The translations under genes and the position numbers were made by a program. The notes under the pieces were generated by a model. That model ran no database searches, was not told where the DNA came from, and saw only the letters and a list, made by a program, of their open reading frames with translations. Positions 48,680 through 60,190 of a stretch of 64,000 bases of DNA are shown piece after piece; position 1 is the first letter of the stretch, and every line of letters starts with the position of its first letter. This stretch comes from Druceiella hillmani (taxonomy: Eukaryota; Arthropoda; Insecta; Lepidoptera; Hepialidae), in the NCBI GenBank assembly GCA_039881145.1, contig JAYKKI010000064.1:1591001-1655000 (forward strand), read 5' to 3'.

Positions 48680-50120
48680 TTAAAAGAAATCGTTCAAGCT
48701 GTTTTCGATGATAGTGACAATGACAGCAACTATAATTAAGCCATTATACTCCCACTGGTGAGTGTTGTGACTGATGAAGACATACTGCTTCACTACCACA
48801 GTATGTTCCTGGGAATATCAAAGTGTTTGTGCATAACACACATACTAATGACAATGATAGCACTGACAAAGAACCATTAGCCGTACAGTGACTTGGCCAT
48901 CATCAGCAGGATTGAATCCCAACCTGGCCTAAATGTGATTCAATTTATGCTTAATGCAATACTTATAGAAATTTATGAAGTAAATCAAGAAAAAGAAACT
49001 GCTATTACGAATTGCCTAGGGAGTGTTTGAATTGGTCTTTGAATGAAGATGTGAATATTCCATTTGTCTCGAAAACCATGACAAGAAGAGATTGCATGAT
49101 ATCTTCATTTGGCAAATAATGATTTGGCAACATTCACAAATAGCAAAAAGTTCAAGTTAAGACCTTTATCCTTTATTCTTATGACCAAATTGAAATGGCC
49201 CCACCATTTCAATTAAAAAAAAAAAAGTAATAGAAGAAAACATTTCTATTGATGAATTGATGGAAAAATATTATGGTCACCACCCCGCAAAACAATTTAT
49301 ATGAGGAAAATTGGTGTAGTTTGTACAAAAACTGGATAGTAGTGAGTTCAACTGGTTATTGCTATGCTTTTGAGTTTTACTGCGGAAAAAGTGCTGATGC
49401 CACTAATGAACCTGTTGGATCAAGATTAGTCAAAAGGCCTGGAAAAACTTGGAACTAATCCTAGGTCACACGGTCTTCTTATATGATTTTTTTCTAGTTA
49501 CATTCTTTTAATTGATTTGTGAAAACTCGGATACTATGCAACTGTTACAATCTATGAAAATAGGAAATGTTAGTTAGATGGAAAGGTATAAGTGTTTATA
49601 AATAGTGACAAATTACAATATGATTAAAGCACTTGATGTAGTAATGAGACGGTGTTTGATAAAACTTGAAAAGATGAATTTGGTATTTCATGTTTGTTCC
49701 AGAATTATAATAAAGGAATGGAAGGAATTATTGAACTTGACAAATCTATATAATTCTGCTGAATTGTCATTCACAGAAAAATTATGGTGGTTTCTATTTA
49801 TCTATATGGTCAACATGGCTGTAGCAAATATCTGATGTTTCCATGCCACCATGACCATAAGGACAAGCTGTTGTTTAGGTGCCGTCTAACTAGATATTAT
49901 TTCGCTGAACAACTCAAACCAAAAGCCGCAATTCCTCTTCAAAAGTACCAGGATTGATACTAGATGGCTTGGGATATTTTCCTAAAAATTGAGGAGCATT
50001 TGCATTATGCAATTTGCCATGCAAGAGATTGCTAACAATGCAAAACCTGTTTGAAAACATTGTGCGTGAAAGGGAGTGTTTTGAACATGATCACCGCTAA
50101 GCGTCCACTATATTTAAGCG
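48680..50120 (+). pseudogene. PGBD-type transposase relic 4
   Basis: Long but broken piggyBac-derived transposase. Visible pieces in order are an acidic N-terminal region (about 48700-48900), YLHLANNDLATFTNSKKFKL (about 49103-49160), SIDELMEKYYGHHPAKQFI (about 49250-49300), SSTGYCYAFEFYCGKSADAT (about 49345-49405, open within 49273-49458), KLWWFLFIYMVNMAVANI (about 49780-49835) and a terminal Cys-rich HARDC...C..C part (about 50020-50060). Several frames are needed. It is probably related to relic 3 and lies just downstream of Gr-D. Confidence 0.75.
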
Positions 50121-50664
50121 AGTATATACCTCTTTAAATATCCAGAATAATAGAAAAATTATGTTTCTTCCAATTATGTATATTTGTGTTACTATTATTC
50201 AGAAAATATACGATTCACATTAAATATACTGGCAGTTTTATTTTGGTGCTTAATCGATTAAAACCAATCTACATAAAATATAAGACATTTATTTGATGGT
50301 AGCTTAGAAAAAATTATGGTTTATACTTAAATATTAGTAATATGGAAACTGAAACACTTTAAACTGGTCTTTTCTGAAAAAGTAGTTTTAAGAAAAAAAT
50401 GTTTGAAATTTTGATAAAGGATTTCTAAAAATTATTTAAGTTGTAATATGATTTATTTGACATTAGCCAGCTTCCAGTTCACAACACACTCTATAAAGAG
50501 TGTGTTGTGACATTTTTAAATTATAGCATTTTACATAACTTAGGCGAAACAAATGGTAATAGTTCATAAACAAAGGAGAAATATATAAAATTAGCACACA
50601 CAGTACAAGAATATGCCAACAGTGTTGTATGATAATTAGACATACCCTAAAAAGTGTAAAATTT
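50121..50664. other. Gr-D downstream region
   Basis: Gene-free. It holds a perfect hairpin at 50480-50509. The frame 50463-50714 on the minus strand overlaps the Gr-D last exon in another frame and is not real. Confidence 0.5.
50480..50509 (-). terminator. Perfect hairpin downstream of the Gr-D stop
   Basis: CACAACACACTC pairs perfectly with GAGTGTGTTGTG over a TATAAA loop, about 155 bases after the Gr-D stop on the minus strand. The type label is approximate; it may lie in or just beyond the 3' UTR. Confidence 0.35.
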
Positions 50665-50876
50665 TTATTTAAGAGTCGAATTACTATGTCTAAGATAAAA
50701 CAGGTCACCAACATTCATGAATTGAATCAAAGCAATAGAGTAACTTGTCAGTAATCCTAAAGAATGGAGCAACATTGAAGCTCGCAGTTTGAACGAATGG
50801 AAGATTGTAAATTGACCCAGCTCGCCTGCTTCTATCATATTTGTAATAAGCTGCATGTGATGTCGGATATTAGATG
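50665..50876 (-). CDS. Gr-D exon 4
   Basis: Begins after TTTCAG with two bases that complete the split codon. It encodes GELGQFTIFHSFKLR and TSYSIALIQF, and ends at TAA 50665-50667. Confidence 0.78.
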
Positions 50877-53800
50877 CTGAAAGAAAAGAATAGGGTAAGC
50901 TTGTAATACTGAATTGTTAGAGTCTATGAAACAGGTGACAGAATCTCTCAATAGTTTATTTAAGTGTTTACAAGAGGAAAAGTGGTTTACATTTATTACA
51001 TAGTGGCCATGCTTTCAGAAGTTAAGCAGTACATTTTAAATATTGTTTTATAAATCTAGGTAGGGATTATAAATCTATACACCTATTTTATACACAGGTA
51101 AATATATTTGAATAAAAATAGCAACAAATTATATGGTAATATTTTATATCTTGTTAGTGACCCCTACTTTCTAAAATCGGGAGGTTGATAACTACTGTGC
51201 ACAACCAATTGCAGTTTGATAAACATTATTTAATTTTATAATACCTTAGTCTTGTGTAGTCATATGAATTAATATTACCTACACAATAGGAAAATACATT
51301 TTGTTGATGATTTTCAACAAATATGAATGTTATTGCTACCATGTGTATGCATGTAGTATTATAACATTATTTTTAAAATAATTACACGGACATCGACATC
51401 TGAACTTTTATTATGAAAAAATGTGCATATCAAGGAGACCAAAGGATGAATTTGGACAAGTCTCGTTTTGAGACCATAAAAAGTAAGAAATAGAAATATT
51501 CTGTTTACAAATATCTAATTAATAGAAAATTTGTACTTTGTAAAAATGCCTATATTAAATTTTTATTGTATATGTGTGTATCATAATTTAATTACCTGCG
51601 AAAATAAGGGGTACTAGTATATTTTAATAATTCTTCACACTTTTTCAAACGAATATTATTTCAAAAACAAATATTTAATATTGGTATATATGATTATATG
51701 CTTGATATAAATAAAAACAATTCTATGTTAGCATTTGATATGTGTACTTTGGATGAAATATGCAGATATCTAAATATTGGGAGTCACAAACTCTAGTGTA
51801 ACACCACGTAAAGTCAGCATATTGTGACATGTACAAGTATTCACGATGCAGTAAACAATTGGTTTTAGATCAGAAGTTGATTTTCAATTAATTTATTGTC
51901 CAAAAAAGAAGAAAAATGTCTGAAAGACGATGTTATTGTTGCAAAAACAGAGAAATAGCACTCGTAACTTTTGTGAATATATATAGCAATAACAGTATGT
52001 TATATGAAAGTCTATAAACTGGTGCTTCTATATAATAAATGCCAAAAATCATGTTTTCACTCGCTATAACTTATTCCATATTATGAAGGTGAAAGTTTGT
52101 AAGAGAAGTTTATGAGAGAAATGTAAGTGTAGAACTCTCACCATGAGCGTTCTGCACACTTTTAGGCATGTGTATACTTGTTTGAACGGAGACACTTGGA
52201 GTAGTATTTTGGGATTTGGAGAAGGATTTTGGGGTGCTGAAGGTGACTGGAGATCGGTTGCCACAGAGAGGGCTATATAGAAGTTGTTTCAAATAAAAGC
52301 ATTGGCCCATCCTGGGCTGTCAAGCTACTGATGATGATAAAATTTTATGAGTATATGTAGTTTCCATTAAATCATGGGTATGTTTCATTTCCATCAAGTC
52401 ATTTCCATTTACAAATATTAATATAATTTCTGACTATAAATATATCTCATATATTGTTTCACAGGTGTAAAAATATAGAAAATCCCTTAAAAGCTATGAA
52501 ATTTAGAATCATCATTATAGTTTTCAGCAGTTTCTGAAGTGTGAGTTTTAATATATTTCATGGTATATGTTTTTGCGGAAATTGTCATCCACATCTCTCA
52601 AATTATTTCACATGGATTTCTAAAAAATACTTTTATAATCCTTGTTAGTTTCCTCTTTCAATTGGTATGTCACATAACACATGAAATAAAAAAAAATTCA
52701 CGCCATCTACACTTTACATATGAATATTTTTGAGTGGTGATTATTAAGATACATATGGATTAATGTTCTGTATCACTATGAAACTAGATTAAGAGTTTCT
52801 AAACGAAATGGTTCCTGAAAAAAAAAACCCTTTGTCAAATGGACTGATGGTCGGATACATGATAGATCTTGAAAAGGTTTTATTTTACTTTTAAAGTATG
52901 CAGTCCTGAAAAACATTTTCCACATTGACAAATAAAGTGACACATTCTCCATGAAATGTTTGTAGCGTGTTTTGTTCTTATGAAGATACTACGTGTTGTC
53001 AATTCTCACTGTAAATATTGTTTTTCGCTTTGGACTTATGTTTATATTTGGTTCAATAAATTCTTTTTAATTTAAATATCGAAATATGTCGTCATTATTG
53101 GATTCAGAATCTAAAGAATAGACACAATTAAATGAAACTACGTGATGTAGTATTATTTCTACTTTCTTTAATTTCTTTACCACGACCTAGGTTTCGTTGT
53201 ATTACATCTTCAGGTGGGATATTAACAAAGATTAACTCTTAGGAACAACCAACAGCATTTATATGTTTCAAACACAATAGCGGAAGCCTGGTTTATGTGG
53301 TTTTTTCCATTGCTTATGTTAGTGAGTTTACTGCAGGGGCGCAGTATAGGTTTTATTATATTAATGAGAGTTATACAATATACCAGTATTTTAGTGAGGG
53401 TAATAAATTCAATTGTTGTTATTATGTGAGGTTATACAATGCAAACTTTACGGTGTATGTAATAAAATTAAATGGAAGTTATTATCGGTAATATATTTAT
53501 ACAAAAGCAAGAGTATTTGAAAGTGAGGACAAGGTAATACACTAATTCTACATATCTCCGGTTTTGTGTATTCATATATTTATTTCTTTTAATTTTTTGT
53601 TTTTATTATATATGCTTATATTTGTATGTTTATTAGTGATGAAACAATTTCCAGGGTACTGTAGTATCAATGTTGTATATTTATATTGTATCTAGAAGAT
53701 ATTAAGAATGGGTGATGACATTATATTTAGTTGTTCATTTAAGTTCTGCTGTTATATGTTTTAACAAAAAATTCCACATTGTAATGATGATATTTTGCAA

Positions 53801-56800
53801 AAAAAAATTGAATTGAAAGTGGTGATTATATCTTTGGCACATTCAAAACCGTAAAATTCATCAATTTGGTATGTTGTAAACATTCAATAGATTTCGGTTT
53901 ATTTCTTTGGAAAAAATGCCACCAGTGAGACATCAAAATATTGGTTGGCAAACGCGCAATGCAAGCCAACTACATGGATGTCAAATTAATGAGACTGACG
54001 AAAAGGGTAAAATACTTTGCTAAACTGGCAAAGATACTTTGCTAATATCCCACCTAAAGATGTTGTAATACAACGAAACCTAGGTCATGGTAAAGAAATT
54101 AAAGAAAGTAGAAATAATACTACATCACGTAGTTTCATTTAATTGTGAATAACGAATTTCTACAAAATGAACGCCAAATATATTAAAAATTCAAGAATAC
54201 CACTAATTCCAACCAACTTGCCGATTCAATTTAAGCATGTCCAGGTTTCGCTGACATTTAACGCACAGCCTAAACAACTGGAGCTAGAGACATGTTATAA
54301 AATAAACAAACTTAATATTTTTTTGCTAAGTGCACTTCTCATTCACTTCATTAGTAAATTGCATCCGTGCGAAGCCGGTGCAGGCCACTAGTTTAAAATA
54401 AAATATGATAATGGTACATATTGTGTATTTGGTTTAATTTCTCATATCACTATTCCTCATATCAGCCATATAATAATGTTTTGATAGGCTTTACCCTAAA
54501 TTGAGTAAATGGATCAGAATCATAATTAAGTAAGGTTATACTAAATATGTTTTTCATAGCAATGTTGCTCTGTCAGATATTAAACTACATTCTTTCTTGT
54601 CTAGGGCATTTGATATTTATATATTTGCATTATTCATTTCATCTATGGTATGAGAGGTTAGGTATTTCGCATTTCTTTAAATAAGTATCAAATAATGTTG
54701 GTATAAATTCTTTAAGACTTTGCTAGCTGTATTACTTAAGGTATCGAAAGTTTATTATGTTATGCTGATTTATTTTTAAGTTTGTATATGAAAGTACGGT
54801 CAGCAAAGGTGAGAACTAATATAATCACCTATAGATGTATAATTCATTGAAAAAGTCCACAGATCAAATATTTTTTACCTTCATGCAATTATAATTTTTT
54901 TATTTAATATATTAACTATGTAATAAGTTTTAAATGAATAGGATTAGTATGACACACATAACCAACACAAAATTTATATTTACTTAATGGAGTTGTGTAC
55001 TAAATTAAATGGCTAGGGATGTTCAGGGTCAGTGTCGGTTGTTAGATGCCAAAGCTGATTAAATATGAAAGTCAATTGTCGATTTAATCTCACACTCTTA
55101 TTACAAACAATTTAATATAAGTGTTTTTAAAAGTAAACAAAATTAACCAAACTTTGATGATTTCTACATTGCAAAACACATTTTCTGTAGTAAATATTAT
55201 TAGCTTTTATTCTTTTTTGTAATAGAAAGAAATTTTTGCAAAGGTTGACTATCACTGCAGAGTAAAGTCAGGGTACATGAAAATAAAAAAAATTTCCTTC
55301 AACGAAAATGTGTTTTATGACATCTGGCCATTAGTGACTACTCTGATCCAAATTTCAATCCTTTCAGCTCTTTGCTTGAGCTCTTTCAGCATAGAAGACC
55401 CTGCTAATCCCTTTGTGCACAATAGCATTTTATAGGGAATAATTTATTGTATGCATCACAAAATTATGGAACTAACTAAATACAAATATAGAAAGTGTAT
55501 CCTCAGTGTCTTTACTCAAAAGTCGTCTGGAATCGCATTACCTTAAATAATTTGTGGGTCTAGTTTCACTGAAATAATATTTCTCATAAATCATATTATG
55601 GCTGACTATAATGGAATGCATTTGTAGCGTTACATCTGCCGTCTGTGCATTTAGCTTTTTAAGTTTCAGTAAAGGTTGATATATAAATAAAATTATTAAA
55701 TAAATCATCATACATAATAACCACTAAATGAAGTGACATTGAAAATATCACTCAAATCCATCAGCACCGACCTAGATTTAATATGAAGATAACATAAAGA
55801 TAATTTAAAAACATTTAAATAAAATTATTTTCTTACGTAATTCTTCATGGACTTGCGCTGATGTCAGAAGAAATTTTGATGTCTCTATCTCCAAGTACAT
55901 TTTCTCACACAAGAGACACATGGCCATCAACAAAACAGCATAGGGAAATGACCATAACATATAAGTGATGAAAACTGATGAATCCAATTTCTGAAATATC
56001 CTCTTTGTACATAAATTTATGACAAAAAAAATAAATATATTACAAAAATTGTTTGAGTGATAGGTTAAATTTTGAAAAAAATGCCAAAATGTTATGTGGT
56101 TCAGAATCTGTTGGTTCACCACATATTGGAGAATGGCTAAACTTGTGCGTAGTAAGTTTCACCAATGGAATCCAATATTTCTAGGGCTTCATAACTCTAC
56201 AATGTTTTCAACAGGGATGCAGCTGTAAGTGAAAATACTTGTGAGATAAAGAAAAATAATAAAACTGCTGACCCTCATTAAGTTGCTTTAGAAGAATTTA
56301 AATAATGTGTGCACATATTGTGTTCATTTATTTTTGGTGTGTAAAAAATGTTAGGTACATCACCACTAGTAACATTCATATTTTATAATTGTAATGGAAT
56401 GCAAAAGAATACCCCGTTATGATAGGGTTATGAAAATAACATTATAAAATAAATTTTAAAAAAGAGAAAAATGAAGAATGTTTTAAAATTTGGATTGTGC
56501 AACACTATGCACCACAATACAAATGAAACATTATAGGTTATTCAAGCGCATCATCACATCAATCGTTTTGGAGGTTAAATAATACTTTTTGTCAAATAAA
56601 ATAGGAAGAAAATAACTATTCCTCCTAAACCCAAGTTCATCAACTGCTGGTTGCAAGCATCCACATGACAGTGTCATGCTTGTCGGTCAAGGACTTCTCC
56701 CATCCGTAAAGGGAAGTCTAAATGTGTTTCAATTATAACTGAAGAAACCAATATTAAGTTGCTGTTTATGTTTCATTGACTTCACGATAAGTTTTCGTTG

Positions 56801-57940
56801 TAAGCATATTTGTATTTATACAGGAGATTTGAAAGTTTATATAATGAATTGTTTGCTCTTAATACTGTACATTTCACAATTGTATTATTGTTTCCTGTTT
56901 GGAAATTTTTAGTTTATTAAAAGCGTTAAGTTTAAGGCCGTAAGTTAATTCAGTTTATATATGTCTTAATAGCACTTACATTATTTTTTAAATCCTCAAG
57001 GAAAGCATATATGCTAAGAAGTGTGTCAGAAAACATTACAGCAAGTGACAGGAAAAGCTAAAAAATAAATTTAAAGGTTAGTTCAGAATAAACTTTATGT
57101 TAACATTTTTGAAAGTATTATTTACATGTTGAATTGTGATTTAATACTGTTATTTAAATGATCAGTACAAACCTGAAATTCAAACGTCTTGTTTAAATGG
57201 TGACAAAGGTCCAACAAATGAACGTAAAATTGGGATAAATTATGAATGGAATTTTTATTCAGTGGCAATACAAATGTAATATAATTATTTGATTGGGGAT
57301 TATGTTGGGGACTCCCAAATATGTCATCAGCAGACGCGACTCTGTTTTGTTTATTTTTAAATTTTAAGAAAGTGTTTAAGATTTCCACACGTTTTATTAT
57401 ACTAAATAATATCAAACAAAACAATATAATTTCTAAATCAAAAGTTATAATAGTTATAATAATATACAGAGCAGAGGAAAATATATTTAGACCATGTTTT
57501 ATTAGTCCATATAAAGAAAAAGTAATGTGAAGAATATGATAGGGTATAAGAATTCCAATAACTACGAGGTTTCGACATTTATCATGTCTAAAAAAATGTC
57601 TTCTGTGTTTTAAATCGAAAAGATAATCCATTTCTTGACTTCTCACAACCAATTCTTTAAATACATTTCTGTCACAAATTATATCAATTAATAATAAATA
57701 CAGAGGATGAATTATCCGAAATGTCCCGTATGCTATAAGGATGTAGTAATCGCTGAAGTACAGAATGCTATTGATAACATGCAGTACAATTAATGTTCCC
57801 ATTATCAACAAGGTGTATAACTTTCCACACCACCGTTTAAACCTGGAAGGAACTTGGTTAGCAGTTTTTCGGTAAATGCCACACACACGCTGGTATATTA
57901 ATATTGGCCAAAGTGTATCTTCAATTAAATCATTGGCCAT
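50665..57940 (-). CDS. Gustatory receptor Gr-D (complete, 4 exons, 403 aa)
   Basis: Predicted 7-transmembrane gustatory receptor, closest relative of Gr-A. Minus-strand exons are 57940-57173 (256 codons), 57057-56980 (78 nt), 55990-55837 (154 nt) and 50876-50665 (212 nt including TAA). Donors are GTTTGT, GTAAGT and GTAAGA, with AG acceptors; phases 0, 0, 1. The joined frame is 403 codons. Shared with Gr-A are CRKTANQ, FGSPQHNP, CEKMYLEIET and the exon lengths. The C-terminal helix reads LLTSYSIALIQF (TYhhhhhQF with Ser for Thr before Tyr shifted by one). The TAA stop overlaps an AATAAA hexamer. Intron 3 spans about 5 kb and contains Penelope, Helitron and LINE fragments, none of which break the exons. 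Confidence 0.85.
52110..52345 (+). mobile_element. Possible 3' UTR tail of a non-LTR retrotransposon
   Basis: A locally GC-richer block ending GGCCCATCCTGGGCTGTC then CTGATGATGAT. This is the style of LINE 3' tails in insects, with a (TGA)n end. Two overlapping minus-strand frames here (52064-52310) have no recognised domain and are not called. Confidence 0.35.
53124..53230 (-). repeat. Penelope terminal-repeat arm with shortened ribozyme motif
   Basis: Matches 5528-5637. On the minus strand the hammerhead-like motif (53175-53230) has lost three bases in stem II, so the stem falls to about two pairs. It is paired at a distance with the inverted arm at 54037-54150. Confidence 0.6.
53918..54013 (+). 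pseudogene. Helitron Rep/helicase N-terminal fragment
   Basis: The frame MPPVRHQNIGWQTRNASQLH followed by a NETDE motif resembles the start of insect Helitron polyproteins (MP, basic, RxTR, then acidic NETDE). It runs directly into the Penelope arm. The Rep and most of the helicase are missing. Confidence 0.5.
54014..54180 (+). repeat. Second Penelope arm with mutated ribozyme motif
   Basis: Inverted relative to 53124-53230. The motif at 54037-54095 has CTAAAGA in place of CTGAAGA and GTCATGG in place of GTCGTGG, so the core is damaged. The arm extends through the shared GTGAATAA...CCAAATATATT flank into Helitron sequence. Confidence 0.6.
54167..54391 (+). pseudogene. Helitron helicase C-terminal fragment and 3' end
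   Basis: The frame contains RIPLIPTNLPIQFKHVQVSL, matching the conserved RIPLIP..LPf.FkRlQ segment of Helitron helicases. The GC-rich sequence CCGTGCGAAGCCGGTGCAGGCC then leads to CTAG followed by T (about 54356-54391), the usual CTRR-T Helitron 3' end with a weak hairpin upstream. The downstream helicase motifs are missing, so this is an internally deleted copy. Confidence 0.6.
55837..55990 (-). CDS. Gr-D exon 3
   Basis: A 154-nt exon after TTTCAG, starting KLDSSVFITYMLW and ending VHEEL at a GTAAGA donor. A longer open frame around it (55805-56122) includes intron sequence. Confidence 0.82.
56980..57057 (-). CDS. Gr-D exon 2
   Basis: A 78-nt exon between TTTTAG and GTAAGT, starting LFLSLAVMFSD and containing FLEDLKNN, matching Gr-A exon 2. 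Confidence 0.8.
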
Positions 57941-58654
57941 ATTGATTTATGTGAAATATTTTTATTTTCCAACTGAATTCCAGCATGAGTATTCTACTGA
58001 ATGCTGTTACTATGAATGTCTAATTAAGTGTCACAAGTGTTCTACTGTTTATTGATTAAATGTCTTTTGGGTAAACATCCATTAGTTTATCGCTTTGTGG
58101 AATCTATTGTGTGCTTACCAACGGCAAGAAAACATAATATTGATCTTTTTGATGTGAGAACTGTACTGTGTCTGCACCCTTCCCATTAATAAATATTGCT
58201 TAGGTCTGTAACATGGTCTGCACCTTACACACCATGTTAACATTACCAAGCATCAGTTAAAAAATGCAGATGTTTACCATCACTAGATAGTATGAAATTT
58301 GATATGAGGTTCTGGTACTTTGAATTTAGTATAGCGGAAGGATTTTAAATTTATTACATACTGATTTTTTACCGAAGTAAAACATTCTTTTTAATATTTT
58401 AATAGATGATGTGAAATATTAAATGAAGAAATGTCTCTTTGGAATATTTTTGATTAGAAAAATTTAATCGAAATAGGGTTGCGATGTGTGTAAATTTAAC
58501 AAAGCAAATACATTTGTTCCAAAATACAATTCTATCTCAAAATTCTGAGATTGTTTTGATCCATTTAGAAGCTGACAAAAAGAAGTTGTTGCTTGTTTTT
58601 TAAAGATGTAAAAATATTTATTTTTAATCATTTACACATCATGTTAAAGCTTGA
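57941..58654. other. Upstream region of Gr-D
   Basis: Gene-free. It is not obviously similar to the Gr-A upstream region, so the shared ancestry of the two genes may not extend far upstream. Confidence 0.4.
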
Positions 58655-59440
58655 ACATTTCTCTATTTTTCTTCATAATCGCTATTTTGGTCTATGCATT
58701 TTGGTAGGCGCTTTAGCAGTTTCTGTAAGCTCATGTAATTAAATGTCACTGCCATGTCATTGAGGAATCATTGTTCAGCTTCTCCTACCTTGTCATTATT
58801 GCTGTAGGGTGTTACGGACAAACGTTCTTTCAACTTAGGGAACAAGTGGTAGTCATTGGGTGCCAAGTCCGGACTAGAGAGGAATGGTTACACAGGTGAT
58901 GTGGTAGTGAACATTGTCCTGGAGGTAGCATACACTCTTGCTAAACCTTCCTCTTCTCTGGTTGTGAATCACCCATCTGACTTTTTTGAGTGTCTCATTA
59001 TAACTGTCAGCATTTTTTGTGGTCCCAGGAGCCACGTAGTTGATTTTTTATTTTCAGGAGATGATTTTTTAGTCCCATTGTTTAGTCTCAAGTATGAAGT
59101 AGAATGTCCAGATTTCATTACTCATGACCCAAAGCCAAAGAATCAACTTTTTCATCTGCATAGAATTTGCTCAACAAGTTTTTGGGAAGAGTCAATGTAT
59201 TTCCTGTGGTGGTCTCCTGTGAACAATCCATTAATTTTGAAGCATAATTTTTTAACTTTCACAATTATTTCATAGCATTTGCAATTCTCGCTTTACAGAA
59301 ATTTATGATAAAGAAATCATCATAAATTTCTATGTCACCAACTGCAAACTTGGTACGACATTCGCGGACATTTTTGATATCCATGCACGACCCCCCGTTA
59401 CATTTCTGTCAATTGCCGTTTAATGTCAATACAATTAATT
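58655..59440 (-). pseudogene. mariner-type transposase relic
   Basis: Minus-strand frames give INYVAPGTTKNADSYNETL, FSKSVCYLQDN (second catalytic Asp) and SPDLAPNDYHLFPKLKERL, the SPDLAPxDYHLFP catalytic signature of mariner transposases related to SETMAR. PKCIDQNSDYEEK follows near the end. Frameshifts and stops are present. The plus-strand open frame 58856-59275 is its antisense shadow. Termini were not found. Confidence 0.75.
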
Positions 59441-59539
59441 CCTTTTGCGTTTAAAACCCAAATAACTATCTAACCTACTCGCAGTGGTTGGACTCCCTTT
59501 TATTTGCGTAAAGTGTACAAACTGTCATCATCTTGTATG

Positions 59540-60190
59540 CATTGAGTTCTTGGCTAATTGTATTGACATGAGCCAATTAACAGTTACATATTCCTTGTGC
59601 TTGTACCATGACTGGTGCACAGCAATTTTCCTATATACTTCCATTTTGCAAGTTAAGATATGTCATCTACCATTTATCACACATCATTTCTAGTCTAGTC
59701 CCACATTTTGCAGGCTTATGGGGAATATACAACTTTCATTTGCCTTGAAACCCTAGCAAGTGTGTATCGTTTATAAAATTTGTCACAAAGTAGTTAGTTA
59801 TTGTGATATTGAGCTATCAAAGGAGCCCAAAATTATCTGATTGGTATTAAAAGATAATTCTGTTTCTCTTCTAAAGATAATTCTGAAAATTTTTATCATC
59901 AAATTGCTAACATCTCTTGAAAAAATCAAACCTTTATCAACTGGGATGTACATAACAAGTTCTACAAAAAATTTAAATGAATAAACTAGATTGATTTTTT
60001 TTATCAAATATTTGTCCTTAGTGGTAGTTTGTAAATATTTGTGCTTACATTTATTGTTGACTTGTGCCAACTGTAAAATCAACTTTTGGGAGAATTTTGT
60101 TGATTCATTGTTTTTTTCACATTGGTAATTTACACCTACATAGATAAATATAATGTTAAATAATTGATAAAAATCATCAATTATCAAGTG
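59540..60190 (-). repeat. End repeat copy 3 (inverted, partial)
   Basis: The reverse complement of 59700-60000 matches 61530-61900 on the plus strand, for example TTTTGTAGAACTTGTTATGTAC against TTTTGTAGAACTGGTTATGTAC, and CTAGGGTTTCAAGGCAAATGAA against CTAGGATTTCAAGGCAGATGAA. It also matches copy 1 at 230-600. The 129-codon frame at 59798-60187 is antisense to the conserved frame in copies 1 and 2, so I do not treat it as a gene. Confidence 0.55.

Noticed and set aside
58856..59275. 139-codon open frame on the plus strand
   Set aside because: It is antisense to the mariner transposase relic, whose SPDLAPNDYHLFP motif reads on the minus strand.
59798..60187. 129-codon open frame on the minus strand
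   Set aside because: It lies in the inverted copy of the end repeat, antisense to the frame that is conserved between the other copies; no known motif.
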